Assembly: GCA_002011035.2 (NCBI GenBank)
Contig: MTLY02000003.1
Span: forward strand, 29,194 to 93,193
Length of the DNA: 64,000 nucleotides
Direction: 5' to 3'
Source of the DNA: Candidatus Hecatella orcuttiae
GTDB lineage: Archaea; Thermoproteota; Bathyarchaeia; Hecatellales; Hecatellaceae
The position numbers and the translations under genes are program-made. This document shows, piece by piece, positions 1-9,123 of the stretch. Within the stretch, counting starts at the first letter, position 1, and each line of letters opens with the position of its first letter. Under the pieces are notes generated by a model. The model searched no databases. It was not told the DNA's origin and saw only the letters and a list, made by a program, of their open reading frames with translations.

Positions 1-1573
1 CTTCCGCAATTAGTTCAGACCTTTTCTCTATAAAATCTTTATAATTTTGCAGTTTCCAAAGATTTTCATCTAAGGGTATTAACTGTTTTTGTAATTCACT
101 TTTATCAATACCATATTTTTGAATGTAGGTATAAGGTTGATATCTGAGTCTTTTATTTGTGCCCGGATTAATGAAAGTTATATTCCCTAACAGTTCTCTT
201 TCTTCTTTCTTGATTCCTACACTTCTTAAGAGACTTCTGGGAAAGAAGTGATGCTCTTCGATCGTAAAATCCTTATTTATCTCATTGTGTGTTGTATAGC
301 CTATCCTGACCCCTGTAAACCAGTCAACTGCTTCGTTTCTATAAGTAATTAGGTAAAGGAGTAATTTAAAGAACCTACCTTCTCCTTGATAGTGGATCGC
401 GTTTTTAATAGCCTCCTTGTTAATTGAGTCAACTCTTAATTCACCGATTAACTGGTTCACTGCCTCCCCAAAGGTTCTTGAATTTTTAATCTTGTTTATA
501 TCCTCTTGTAAGGTAGTCTCCGCAGAACCGCTATATCTTCCTTGCCACAAAGCTAATAGGAAAAAAAGAAAAGCCTTTTTAAATTCAAACTGATTTTCGA
601 ATCTACAACGCAAGTATATTAAGGGTATTATCGTATTTTTTGCATAAATTAATTCTGAAGATAGAATTCCAATATTTCTAAATTCTAATATTAGTCTATT
701 AAGACTATTTTTAAACTTTGAAAAGGCATAGTCTAATAAGTTATTTTTATTTCTCAGAAAGTCATCACTTACTTCTCTTAAAATTGCTTTGTCTTCTCCT
801 ACTGAGGTTATTGCTCTAACAAGAAGTGTAGGATCAAAGTAAAAACCTCCCTCATCTAAACTATCAAGGTATCTAGAAAATTCTTCTCTTACCCATCCTT
901 CATTGTATGCAGCAACATAAGCTAGAGTTATATCCGCTTGTTTTATCCTTGTGCCAGAACTATTTAGCCTTTCAAAGATAGTGGCTATATTTTCTAAGGA
1001 TGTATTTATCTTAATTACCGGAATATCCATATTTAAAGCGGCCTTAATCTTGCTAGCATTATCGTAGATTTTTGTGAAAAGCTCTGGTCTATTTAATTTG
1101 TAAGATAACTCTTCAGCTAACTTTTTTATGTCCTCAGCATTAAAAATATCATACGGAGATACCCACTCATGGATTTGCTTAATCGCTGGATACTCGAGTG
1201 AAACTTCCAAAGTTAGTATGTTAATTTTTACTCTATATTTTTTGACTAAATCATTCCATATATTTATATCAAGCCAATAGGGTTTTCTTAAATTCAGGAT
1301 GCAGAGTGCAACTATTCTTTGCTGTCCATCTACCATCCATTCTTTTGACTTATTTTCATAGACATGTTTACCTTGAGTATAATCACTCAAGTCCCAAACC
1401 AGAATAGAGCCTATCGGATAACCTTTTATTAAAGAATCAAGCAAGTCAGCAACTTGGTTTTTTGTCCAAACAAATTCTCTTTGAAACTCGGGTATATCAA
1501 TTTTTCCACTTGCTGCTTTTTCGATTAGCATATGTATAGGTTCCTGACCAAGACCCGGCTTAGATGAACTCAT
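1..1573 (-). CDS. GmrSD-like DUF262 protein (partial, 3' end off window)
   Basis: An open frame with no stop runs from an ATG at 1573 to the left edge (about 524 codons read). The N-terminal part has the DUF262 signature: PEFQREFVW at residues 28-36 and DGQQR at 82-86, the ParB-like NTPase motif. The far end carries an HNH-like stretch (EEHHFFPRSLL, then GNITFINPGTNKRL), as in the DUF1524 nuclease half of GmrSD. GmrSD proteins are modification-dependent (type IV) restriction enzymes; related DUF262 proteins act in other phage-defence settings. The frame is strikingly AT-rich next to GC-rich leuA, which suggests horizontal acquisition. Family assignment is firm; the exact role is inferred. Confidence 0.85.
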   Translation of the reverse strand, partial: MSSSKPGLGQEPIHMLIEKAASGKIDIPEFQREFVWTKNQVADLLDSLIKGYPIGSILVWDLSDYTQGKHVYENKSKEWMVDGQQRIVALCILNLRKPYWLDINIWNDLVKKYRVKINILTLEVSLEYPAIKQIHEWVSPYDIFNAEDIKKLAEELSYKLNRPELFTKIYDNASKIKAALNMDIPVIKINTSLENIATIFERLNSSGTRIKQADITLAYVAAYNEGWVREEFSRYLDSLDEGGFYFDPTLLVRAITSVGEDKAILREVSDDFLRNKNNLLDYAFSKFKNSLNRLILEFRNIGILSSELIYAKNTIIPLIYLRCRFENQFEFKKAFLFFLLALWQGRYSGSAETTLQEDINKIKNSRTFGEAVNQLIGELRVDSINKEAIKNAIHYQGEGRFFKLLLYLITYRNEAVDWFTGVRIGYTTHNEINKDFTIEEHHFFPRSLLRSVGIKKEERELLGNITFINPGTNKRLRYQPYTYIQKYGIDKSELQKQLIPLDENLWKLQNYKDFIEKRSELIAE

Positions 1574-1783
1574 TCCTTTCACCAAACAAAGTTAGTATCT
1601 TTGTTCATCTTTTATTAATTTGTGAAATAGTATTTTAATTACTTTTGGAGCATAACATTTTTCTTCTAACTTCCACGACTTATTAAATAACAAAACTGTA
1701 AAATCAATAATAAAAATTTATTTTAGGACTCATCAAAGTTAATATTTCAGATATTTATAAAACACCGAATAAATATTAAAAAA

Positions 1784-3286
1784 CTATCTTGTTGTTTGGG
1801 TTTGGAGGAGTCGGTTGAGGCCGTTGACCATGGCTTCGACGCTGGCTTTGACGATGTCGGAGCTGGCGGCTCGGGCGGAGATGACCTTCCCCCCCGCGTC
1901 CTCGATCTTCACCACCACCTCCGCCAGGGCGTCGGAGCCCCCTGTCAGGGCCTCCAGCCTGTACTCCTTCAGCCTCACGTTGATGAGGTTGTCGGTGATC
2001 TTCCGAATGGCCTTGATAGCCGCGTCCACCGGGCCTACGCCGGTTTCCGAGGCCACATACTCCCTGCCCTTCACGATAAGCCTCACCGAAGCGGTGGGAA
2101 TGACGTCGGTGCCCGTGACCACGGCGAGGTCCTTCAGCTCCAGCACCCTCTCCTCGGCCAGCGGCTGACCGCAGACGGCGCTGGCTATGGCCAGCAAGTC
2201 GGTGGTGGTGACGTATTTCCCCCGGTCTCCCAGCTCCTTCACCCTCTCCACGATCTCCCTCGCCTGCTGCTCGCTGGGTTTGAAGCCCAGCTCCTCCACC
2301 CTCCTCCTGACCCCGTGCACGCCCGCATGCTTCCCAGCTACGATGGTGGTCTCCCTCCCCACCAGCGCAGGGCTGATGGGCTCGTAGGTGAGGGGCATGG
2401 ACAGGACCCCATGCGCGTGGATGCCTGACTCGTGGGCGAAGGCATTCTCCCCCACAATAGGCTTGTTGGGGGGCACGGGCACCCCCGTCAGCCGGGAGAC
2501 CAGCCGGGAGGTCTCGTAGAGAAGCCGGGTGCGGAGGCGCAGCCTCCTCCGGTAGAGGGAGTAAAGGGCCATGGCCACCTCCTCCAACGCAGCGTTGCCG
2601 GACCTTTCCCCCAGGCCGTTGACGGTGACGTGGACCTGGGTGGCCCCCGCTTCCACGGCGGCCAGGGAGTTGGCCACGGCCATGCCGAAGTCGTTGTGGC
2701 AGTGGATGCTGATGGGCACTTTGACGGCTTCAGCTATCTCCCCCACCAGCCGGCGGGTCTGCTGGGGGGTGAGGACACCTACGGTGTCGGGGACGTTGAC
2801 CCTGTCGGCTCCGGCTTCCACCACCGCGGTGTAGACCTGTTTGAGGTAGGCGATGTCCGTCCTGGTTGCGTCTTCGGCGGAGAACTCCACCTGCAGGCCG
2901 TGGGCTTTGGCGTACTCCACGGCCTCCACCGCCTTCCTGAGGGCCTGCCCGCGGGTTAGGTGGAGTTTGTGGCGGAGGTGGATGTCGGAGGTGGCGATGA
3001 AGAGGTGGAGGCTTCGGAGGTCGCACTTCAACGCAGCGTCCACGTCCTGCCGGGTGGTTCGGGCGAGGCCGCAGACCTCCGCCTTCAACCCAGCTTGGGC
3101 TATGAGCCTGACGGCTTCCATCTCCCCCTTGGACGTGACCGGGAACCCGGCTTCGATGGCGTCCACCCTCAGCCTGTCCAGTTGGCGGGCGATGTGGAGT
3201 TTGTCCTCGGCGGTGAGGGCTACTCCGGGGGTCTGCTCTCCGTCTCGGAGGGTGGTGTCGAACAGTCTCAAGTGTTTGGGGGGCAT
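1784..3286 (-). CDS. leuA: 2-isopropylmalate synthase (LeuA family)
   Basis: The family condenses acetyl-CoA with 2-oxoisovalerate, the first committed step of leucine synthesis. The HMGL-like TIM barrel begins with [14 protein letters not shown] (residues 8-21) and has the metal-binding HCHNDFG motif at 195-201. A C-terminal domain (about 370-500) ending in many small residues matches the LeuA allosteric domain, so leucine feedback is likely. Length (500) is usual for the family. It is divergent from leuB, with about 130 bases between them. Citramalate synthase and homocitrate synthase share this architecture; the adjacent leuB, leuC and leuD favour LeuA, but substrate choice cannot be settled from sequence. 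Confidence 0.88.
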   Translation of the reverse strand: MPPKHLRLFDTTLRDGEQTPGVALTAEDKLHIARQLDRLRVDAIEAGFPVTSKGEMEAVRLIAQAGLKAEVCGLARTTRQDVDAALKCDLRSLHLFIATSDIHLRHKLHLTRGQALRKAVEAVEYAKAHGLQVEFSAEDATRTDIAYLKQVYTAVVEAGADRVNVPDTVGVLTPQQTRRLVGEIAEAVKVPISIHCHNDFGMAVANSLAAVEAGATQVHVTVNGLGERSGNAALEEVAMALYSLYRRRLRLRTRLLYETSRLVSRLTGVPVPPNKPIVGENAFAHESGIHAHGVLSMPLTYEPISPALVGRETTIVAGKHAGVHGVRRRVEELGFKPSEQQAREIVERVKELGDRGKYVTTTDLLAIASAVCGQPLAEERVLELKDLAVVTGTDVIPTASVRLIVKGREYVASETGVGPVDAAIKAIRKITDNLINVRLKEYRLEALTGGSDALAEVVVKIEDAGGKVISARAASSDIVKASVEAMVNGLNRLLQTQTTR

Positions 3287-3418
3287 TTGCGCCGCGGTCT
3301 CCGTGTAATGGTTATCTCGCTGCCCTGTATTAAGGGCTTTCCGCCTCCTGGGTGAAAAGGTTTATGTAGTCGGGGAAAACATGTTTAGCCCCACGGTGCC
3401 ATCTCTGAGGTAGGAGGT

Positions 3419-4552
3419 TTGGCGGTGAGGTATCGGATTGCCGTGATCCCCGGGGACGGCGTAGGCCCTGAGGTGGTGGAGGAAGGCGTCAAGGTGCTGA
3501 CCGCTGCGGGGGACGCCTACGGGGTCAGGTTTGACTTCAAGTTTTACCCCTTCGGAGGCGACTATTATCTGGAGCATGGGGAGGTGCTCCCCGACTCCGC
3601 GTTGAAGGAGCTGGAGGGAGCGGACGCCATCTACTTGGGGGCCATAGGCCACCCGAGGGTGGCTCCGGGGGTGCTGGAGAAGGGGCTGCTGTTGAGGTTG
3701 AGGTTTCACTTCGACCAGTATGTGAACCTGAGGCCGGTGAGGCTCTATCCCGGGGTTGAGACCCCCCTACGTGGGAAGGGCCCGGGGGACATTGCCTTCT
3801 ACGTGGTCAGGGAGAACACTGAGGACTTTTACGTGGGGGTTGGGGGGAGGTTCAAGGGTGAAAGCCACAGGGCTGGGTTGGAGGTGAACCGGAGGCTCTA
3901 CAGGCTGAGGTTCAGCTTGGACGTGGCGGTCCAAGGGGCTCCCGGCGAGGTAGCCTACCAGCTGGGGATAGCCACCCGCCGGGGCGTCGAAAGGGTGGTT
4001 CGCTATGCTTTTGAGCTCTGCAAGCGGAAGGGTCTCCGCCGGGTTACCTCCGTGGACAAGGCTAACGTGCTGGGGGATGTCTACGGCCTCTGGCGGGAGG
4101 TCTTCTCGGAGGTTGCCCGGGACTATGAGGGTGTGGAAGCCGAGTTCGCGTTCGTGGACGCAGCGGCCATGTGGTTTGTCAAAAACCCTGAGCGCTTCCA
4201 GGTGGTGGTCACCCCCAACATGTTCGGGGACATCCTCACCGACCTGGGGGCGATGATCCAAGGGGGCCTCGGGCTGGCTCCCGGGGGTAACATCAACCCG
4301 GGGGGGGTGTCCATGTTCGAGCCCATCCACGGGTCGGCGCCCAAGTACGCGGGGCAGGGGGTCATCAACCCCATCGCCGCCATCTGGGCTGGGCAGATGA
4401 TGCTCAGCCACCTGGGGGAGGAAGCCGCTGCGGAGGCCGTGGACAGGGCTATAGGCCAGGTGCTGAGGGAGGGGAAGACCCTGACCAAAGATTTGGGAGG
4501 GTCCTCCTCCACCTCCCAGGTCGGAGACGCCATCGCAGCGAAAATCCATTAG
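3419..4552 (+). CDS. leuB: 3-isopropylmalate dehydrogenase
   Basis: NAD-dependent oxidative decarboxylase of the isocitrate/isopropylmalate dehydrogenase family, acting third in leucine synthesis. Visible motifs are the N-terminal [11 protein letters not shown], the substrate-loop arginines in [28 protein letters not shown], and the metal/nucleotide region [12 protein letters not shown] followed by [14 protein letters not shown]. The frame opens at TTG 3419, but an AGGAGGT at 3412-3418 abuts that codon. The GTG at 3425 (giving [12 protein letters not shown]) has a better spacing and is the likelier start. Divergent from leuA; leuD and leuC lie beyond the restriction and toxin genes. Confidence 0.92.
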   Translation: MAVRYRIAVIPGDGVGPEVVEEGVKVLTAAGDAYGVRFDFKFYPFGGDYYLEHGEVLPDSALKELEGADAIYLGAIGHPRVAPGVLEKGLLLRLRFHFDQYVNLRPVRLYPGVETPLRGKGPGDIAFYVVRENTEDFYVGVGGRFKGESHRAGLEVNRRLYRLRFSLDVAVQGAPGEVAYQLGIATRRGVERVVRYAFELCKRKGLRRVTSVDKANVLGDVYGLWREVFSEVARDYEGVEAEFAFVDAAAMWFVKNPERFQVVVTPNMFGDILTDLGAMIQGGLGLAPGGNINPGGVSMFEPIHGSAPKYAGQGVINPIAAIWAGQMMLSHLGEEAAAEAVDRAIGQVLREGKTLTKDLGGSSSTSQVGDAIAAKIH

Positions 4553-4601
4553 CAAACGTTTTAATTAAACAGGCCCCTAGAAAATACCCGTAGGGGCAGA
4601 G

Positions 4602-7502
4602 TTGGGTTTTCAGACGCCGCGTTATGCTTCTGAGCGGGATTTTGTTGCGAGGTTTCTACTTCCGAAGCTTAGGGAGGCTGCTGAACGGCTCGGTGTGGCT
4701 GATGTGGTTGACTTCTTTTTTGAGAAGCCTATCAACGGGACACCTGACTTGACAGCTGAGAAAGGCGGTAGGGGTCTGTTTGTTGTTGAGGCTAAATTCA
4801 AGAAGAAGGTAGGGCGAGTTCAGAGGGACATTGAGCCTAGGGACCCTGAGGTGGTGAGGCAGGCTCTTGACTATGCGGGGTGGGGTGGTTTTCCTTATTA
4901 TGCAACTTGCAACGTGCGGAGGCTCATTCTGTTTCAACGTAAGCCTGAGGCTAAGGCTCTGGAGAGTGAGATTGCCTCCTTTGAGTATGAGCGTAGCCCT
5001 GACTGGGCTGAAAGTCTTCTTAAGACGGTGTTGGAGCTTGTTCCCGTCCGCCTTAAGCCTTTGGACGACACGCTTGTGGATACGTTGCATGAAGCTTCCT
5101 CTGACCTCTACCCGGAGTTTCTCTCCGCCCTGAAAGGAAGGCTTCGGGATAAGAAATTTCGGGAGCGGTATGTTGACTGGCTGGAAAGTCAGGGTGTTAA
5201 GTTTTCGGATGAGACCAACCGGTTGATTGCGGAGCAGACTACCTACCTCCAGCTTAACAAGCTTCTCTTCTACCAGGTCATAAGGGCGATTTACCCTGAC
5301 AGGTTGAGGCCGCTGAGGATAGGGGAGGAGGAAGATGTTTCCGAGGCTTTGGCTGGTTTCTTTGCGGATGCTCGGAAGATAGACTATGCGCCCATCTACC
5401 AGAGTGATGTGATAAGTGAGATACCGCTGACGCCGAGGGCTCAGGAGCGGATCAGAACCTTACTGGACACTCTCAACGAGTTTGATTTTTCCAAGATGGA
5501 GAGTGATTTTATCGGGCGGATCTACGAGAAGCTCATACCGCCGTTGGAGAGGAAGAGGCTTGGGCAGTTTTACACGCCGCCGGGGATCGTGGACTTTATC
5601 GTGCAGTTGACGGTGACGAAGCCTGAGGCTGTGGTTTTAGACCCCGGCTGCGGTTCAGGGGGTTTCTTGGTCAGAGCCTACCACAGGCTGAGGGAGCTGA
5701 ACCACATCCCTAGGGTGATAGAGGGCCCTCTGGCTGAGAGGTTTCACCAGCAGCTTTTGGAGCGCTTATATGGGGTGGATATAAATCAGTTTCCAGCCCA
5801 CCTTACCGTCATAAACTTGGCTGTTCAAAACCCCAAAGCCAGAATTGAGAAGGTGAACGCTGTTGTCAGCGACATCTTCGACGTCAGGCCGGGGCAGGCG
5901 ACGCTTTCAGGGTTCGAGAGCCTCACAGCTGAAGGTAAGCCCACGCTGGTAGAGATGCCTCCGGCCTTCGACGCTGTGGTGGCTAATCCGCCTTACATCC
6001 GTCAAGAGCTGCTGGGTGAGAAGGAGAAAGCGAAGATCAAGTCGCTGATCGAAAGCGAATATAAGGGTAAGCTGTTCATCGGTGCTCCCCAAAAGAAGGT
6101 GAAGGGTGCGGTTATCCTCGACAGGCAAAGCGACATATACATCTACTTCTACATTCACGGACTAAGATTTCTGAAGAATGGTGGAAGGTTAGGTTTTATC
6201 TCTTCTAACAAATGGCTAGAGGTAGGCTACGGAGAACCGTTTCAGCAATTTCTTCTAGACAGCGCTAAGATTCTCTACGTGGTTGAATTCGACAGAGCCG
6301 TATTTCCCGACGCTGAAGTGGATACCGCTATAACCATAGTTGAAAAGGAGTCAAATAAGGTTGCTAAAAAGGCTAATGAGGTAAAGTTTGTCCGCGTCAA
6401 GAAGCCAATGGGCATCAGGAATATGGTTCAGACTATAGAAAATATCAGTCAAAGCTTTGAGAATGACACCTTAAGGGTTAATATCATCAGGCAAGGCAAA
6501 CTAAAACTTGGAAAATGGAATACGTACCTTAGAGCCCCACCGGTGTACCCGAAAATTATTTCGCATCCAAAGGTGAAGAAACTTGGAAAAATCGTTGAGA
6601 TATTTCGTGGACCAACTTCTGGTTGGAACGATTACTTTATAATATCTGTTGAAAAGGCTGAAGAATGGGGTATAGAAGACGAGTTCCTGATGCCCTGTGC
6701 TTCATCACCTAAAAAGTTTGGGAGTTTAATAATCAAATCGGATGACATAGATGAATACTTCTTTGCTGTCGATAAGCCTAAGCACGAACTTCGTGGAACC
6801 AATGCTTTGAAATATATAGAGTTTGGTGAGAGACTAGAAATCGAAGTTAGAAGAGGTTCTCAGCGTGGCAGGCGACGTTTACCGGAGTTGGAAACTGTAA
6901 AGAATAGGAAGCCGTTTTGGTATGCACTTCCAAGGTTTGCGTCACCACATATCTTGTTCCCGAAGCTGATTAGAGGGAGGTTTATAGCCTTCTACAATGA
7001 AGCTAAAGCTCAAGGGTCAGACGTCTTTTATTATGTGGTTGTAAAAAAAGGAGAACCCACGGTTCTTGCTGGATATTTAAACTCCTCTGTCGCCATGCTT
7101 CTAGCTGAATTGTATGGGCGACAGTATACTGGTATGCTTGACCTTAAAGTCTATGAATTAAAGCAACTGCCTACCCTAGACCCTAATACGCTTACGCATG
7201 AAGAACGACTGCGTATTTCAAATGCGTTTAAACAGTTAGCAAACAAAATGGATAAACGGGTAATGGCTGAAGAGAAATTGCAGAGCGTTAAAGCTAGGTC
7301 GAAAGCTGATCGGGATGTAGGTTTGTTTGAGGCTGAGGCTCGGAGGGAGTTGGAGAGGGCTGTTAGGGCTGAGGAAGAAGCGAGGAAGAAGCTGGACGAA
7401 GCAGTTTACGACGCTTTGGGGTTAACAGAGGAGGAGCGGAGACAGGTTGAAGAGGGCCTCCGAGAGCTTCAGAAGCTCAGACGCCTGAGAACCCGAGCAT
7501 AA
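4602..7502 (+). CDS. PD-(D/E)XK nuclease fused to N6-adenine DNA methyltransferase
   Basis: A single-chain restriction-modification enzyme (type IIG/ISP-like). The N-terminal nuclease shows GTPDL with D49 and VVEAKFKKK with E63 and K65, a PD-(D/E)XK active site. The methyltransferase half has GQFYTPP near residue 320, the SAM-binding LDPGCGSGGF near 347 and catalytic NPPY near 462. The region from about residue 520 to 900 should be the target-recognition domain. A charged, probably coiled C-terminal tail (EARRELERAVRAEEEARKK) follows. Start is TTG 4602. Base composition changes within the gene: roughly 6160-7310 is far more AT-rich than both ends. No separate specificity subunit or helicase is adjacent. 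Family call is firm, subtype inferred. Confidence 0.88.
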   Translation: MGFQTPRYASERDFVARFLLPKLREAAERLGVADVVDFFFEKPINGTPDLTAEKGGRGLFVVEAKFKKKVGRVQRDIEPRDPEVVRQALDYAGWGGFPYYATCNVRRLILFQRKPEAKALESEIASFEYERSPDWAESLLKTVLELVPVRLKPLDDTLVDTLHEASSDLYPEFLSALKGRLRDKKFRERYVDWLESQGVKFSDETNRLIAEQTTYLQLNKLLFYQVIRAIYPDRLRPLRIGEEEDVSEALAGFFADARKIDYAPIYQSDVISEIPLTPRAQERIRTLLDTLNEFDFSKMESDFIGRIYEKLIPPLERKRLGQFYTPPGIVDFIVQLTVTKPEAVVLDPGCGSGGFLVRAYHRLRELNHIPRVIEGPLAERFHQQLLERLYGVDINQFPAHLTVINLAVQNPKARIEKVNAVVSDIFDVRPGQATLSGFESLTAEGKPTLVEMPPAFDAVVANPPYIRQELLGEKEKAKIKSLIESEYKGKLFIGAPQKKVKGAVILDRQSDIYIYFYIHGLRFLKNGGRLGFISSNKWLEVGYGEPFQQFLLDSAKILYVVEFDRAVFPDAEVDTAITIVEKESNKVAKKANEVKFVRVKKPMGIRNMVQTIENISQSFENDTLRVNIIRQGKLKLGKWNTYLRAPPVYPKIISHPKVKKLGKIVEIFRGPTSGWNDYFIISVEKAEEWGIEDEFLMPCASSPKKFGSLIIKSDDIDEYFFAVDKPKHELRGTNALKYIEFGERLEIEVRRGSQRGRRRLPELETVKNRKPFWYALPRFASPHILFPKLIRGRFIAFYNEAKAQGSDVFYYVVVKKGEPTVLAGYLNSSVAMLLAELYGRQYTGMLDLKVYELKQLPTLDPNTLTHEERLRISNAFKQLANKMDKRVMAEEKLQSVKARSKADRDVGLFEAEARRELERAVRAEEEARKKLDEAVYDALGLTEEERRQVEEGLRELQKLRRLRTRA

Positions 7503-7513
7503 TACAGCTCCCC

Positions 7514-7699
7514 TTACCGTCGGCTATCTTCTTTGTTTAAATGCTCAATAAGGCCTCCGCATCTGAGGATTCTCAGCGAAAATTCGGGGAACGGCCCAGC
7601 CTTCAGGGTCTTCCCCGCAAACCCTAAGTCAACCTCCTCCATGGCATGGTAAACTTTTGGAATTACCTCGTTTAGGTTGGATATTTTTTCACATCCACC
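7514..7699 (-). pseudogene. 3' fragment of a second leuD
   Basis: On the minus strand a short frame ends with LKAGPFPEFSLRILRCGG followed by LIEHLNKE. By hand this matches the C-terminal end of the intact LeuD at 8572-9123 (LQAKPFPGFLLGILRDGG then LIPHLNKK) at 18 of 26 residues, and the DNA is also visibly similar. Upstream the frame reads back to a TGA near 7700 with weak LeuD resemblance. Most of the gene, including the substrate-binding parts, is missing, so it is a remnant. It lies between the restriction gene and vapC, so vapBC is flanked by two leuD 3' ends. Confidence 0.75.
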
Positions 7700-7730
7700 T
7701 CACTTTGCAAAAAGCTTTACATAAGTAAAG

Positions 7731-8138
7731 TTAAGGAATCTTGAGTAGCTTGGTTTGCACTAATTTAAGCTCCCCGATCCTAGAGTCGGTTGTAACCAAG
7801 GTTCCTCCCAGCGTTTTTGCAACTGCCACAATATAAGCGTCTGCCAAAGAGAGCCTGCCTTTATGAACGCACTTCAGCCCCCCTGCGGCGCGCGTAAGCC
7901 TCTCATTTATAGCTAAAATCGACAGCTCAGAGTTTCTGAGGGACGCATGTCTCACTTCCGCAGCTTCACGGCCTAATTTTTCACAAGTTTTATAGTAAAA
8001 CTCGGCGAGGTTAATCTCACACGTGCAACCCTCCACCCTCCCCCTTGCAACCTCGTCAAACATTTCTTTGACACGCTTATCTTCAGCAAAGTAAAGAAAG
8101 AGAGGCCCTGTGTCAAAGACGAGCCTACTTTTCCTCAG
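7731..8138 (-). CDS. vapC: PIN-domain ribonuclease toxin (VapC-like)
   Basis: PIN-domain toxins are Mg-dependent RNases. The acidic residues expected are visible: the first Asp in LVFDTGPL, Glu in INLAEFYYK, Asp in SLADAYIVAVAK and a C-terminal TTDSRI. The only in-frame ATG (8063) lies after the first catalytic Asp, so that start would give a broken enzyme. The frame stays open upstream through RKSRLVFDTGPLFLYF and a CTG at 8136-8138 follows an AGGAGG, overlapping the end of the AbrB-type gene. No ATG, GTG or TTG is available there. The start given is therefore inferred. It forms a two-gene unit with the antitoxin at 8125-8364. Confidence 0.75.
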   Translation of the reverse strand: MRKSRLVFDTGPLFLYFAEDKRVKEMFDEVARGRVEGCTCEINLAEFYYKTCEKLGREAAEVRHASLRNSELSILAINERLTRAAGGLKCVHKGRLSLADAYIVAVAKTLGGTLVTTDSRIGELKLVQTKLLKIP

Positions 8139-8364
8139 ACGCCTCCTTCCTCCTCTCCTCTTGCAATTCCCTTATCATCTGATATACTGTTTCCTTTATG
8201 GCTTTATCCGCGCCGAAGAGCTGCTCCAACGGAATGGCGGGAACAAGTAAGACCCCTTCATCAGCTTCAACAAACTTAATACGGGAGCCCCTCTTCAGTT
8301 TGTACTTTCTCCTAATCTCCACAGGGATGGTCACGGTGCCTTTCTGCGTAACAGTATAACTCAA
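8125..8364 (-). CDS. vapB: AbrB/SpoVT-family antitoxin
   Basis: A 79-residue swapped-hairpin AbrB DNA-binding protein: the N-terminus SYTVTQKGTVTIPVEIRRKY is the classic VxxxGxVtIPxeiR pattern, followed by LKRGSRIKFVEADEGVLLVP. The acidic, charged C-terminus (about 50-79) would bind the toxin. It precedes and slightly overlaps the PIN toxin gene, the usual antitoxin-first order. Such proteins normally repress their own promoter alone and with the toxin. The operon lies between the intact leuD and the leuD fragment. Confidence 0.82.
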   Translation of the reverse strand: MSYTVTQKGTVTIPVEIRRKYKLKRGSRIKFVEADEGVLLVPAIPLEQLFGADKAIKETVYQMIRELQEERRKEASEEK

Positions 8365-8571
8365 GACACTTTCACTATACTTCTATTAAAAAAGTATCAC
8401 ATATAACCATTATGTAATACTAAAACAACCTCTTGAGACATACACCATTGAACCGTAATAGACGCCAGAATGTCCAATTTCCTGTGATTAAGGGACATCC
8501 CCAACAACCATTGAACGTCCGAATAATTATGCTATTCAGACACGATTTGCGCGTTTATCCGCATAATTTTC

Positions 8572-9123
8572 TTAAAAAGGCGAAGAAACACCTTGCCTTG
8601 AGGGTTTTCCTTCGCCAAGGCTAGGTTTGTTTTCGCTGTGTTTTTTGTTTAGGTGGGGGATGAGGCCTCCGTCTCGGAGGATTCCCAGCAGGAATCCTGG
8701 AAACGGCTTGGCCTGCAAGGTCACGCCTTTAGACTTGTTGGTGACCAGCCCCTTCTCTAGCTCCACCTCCAGCCGGTCGCCCTCCTCCACTTTGGAGGAT
8801 ATCCCCGGGCAGGCCACTGCGGGCAGGCCGTTGTTGATGGCGTTCCTGAAGAAAATCCTCGCAAAGGACTCCGCCACCACGCAACGAACCCCCGCATGCT
8901 TGAGGGCCAAGGCCGCATGCTCCCGGCTGGAGCCTCCTCCGAAGTTGACCCCCGCCACCACCAGCCCATACTCCTGAGCCTTCCGGGGGAACCCCGGGTC
9001 CAACCCCTCCATGGCATGGGCCGCCAAGTCCTCAGGCCTGGTCAGGACCAGGTATTTCCCCGGAAGGATGAGGTCGGTGTTGACGTTGTCCCCAAACTTC
9101 AGAGCCCGACCCTCCACCCTCAC
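8572..9123 (-). CDS. leuD: 3-isopropylmalate dehydratase, small subunit
   Basis: The small (swivelling) subunit of the isopropylmalate isomerase. Seen are the N-terminal FGDNVNTDLILPGKYLVL, the substrate-selectivity region, FGGGSSREHAALALK, and FARIFFRNAINNGLP. It overlaps leuC by 4 bases (9120-9123), fitting translational coupling of the two subunits. The protein ends with about 23 residues beyond the usual LIPHLNKK terminus (a polar run SENKPSLGEGKPSRQGVSSPF), which is unusual for the family and may be read-through created when the 3' end was rearranged. Homoaconitase small subunits are close relatives; the leu context favours LeuD. Confidence 0.9.
   Translation of the reverse strand: MRVEGRALKFGDNVNTDLILPGKYLVLTRPEDLAAHAMEGLDPGFPRKAQEYGLVVAGVNFGGGSSREHAALALKHAGVRCVVAESFARIFFRNAINNGLPAVACPGISSKVEEGDRLEVELEKGLVTNKSKGVTLQAKPFPGFLLGILRDGGLIPHLNKKHSENKPSLGEGKPSRQGVSSPF

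Noticed and set aside
1796..2959. Several plus-strand frames inside leuA
   Set aside because: They are antisense to a strongly recognisable LeuA; their sequences show the low-complexity Gly/His/Pro bias typical of GC-rich shadow frames.
8443..8516. Direct repeat ACCATTGAAC, twice, 64 bases apart
   Set aside because: Only two 10-base copies in a 207-base spacer; too short and isolated for a CRISPR or att claim.
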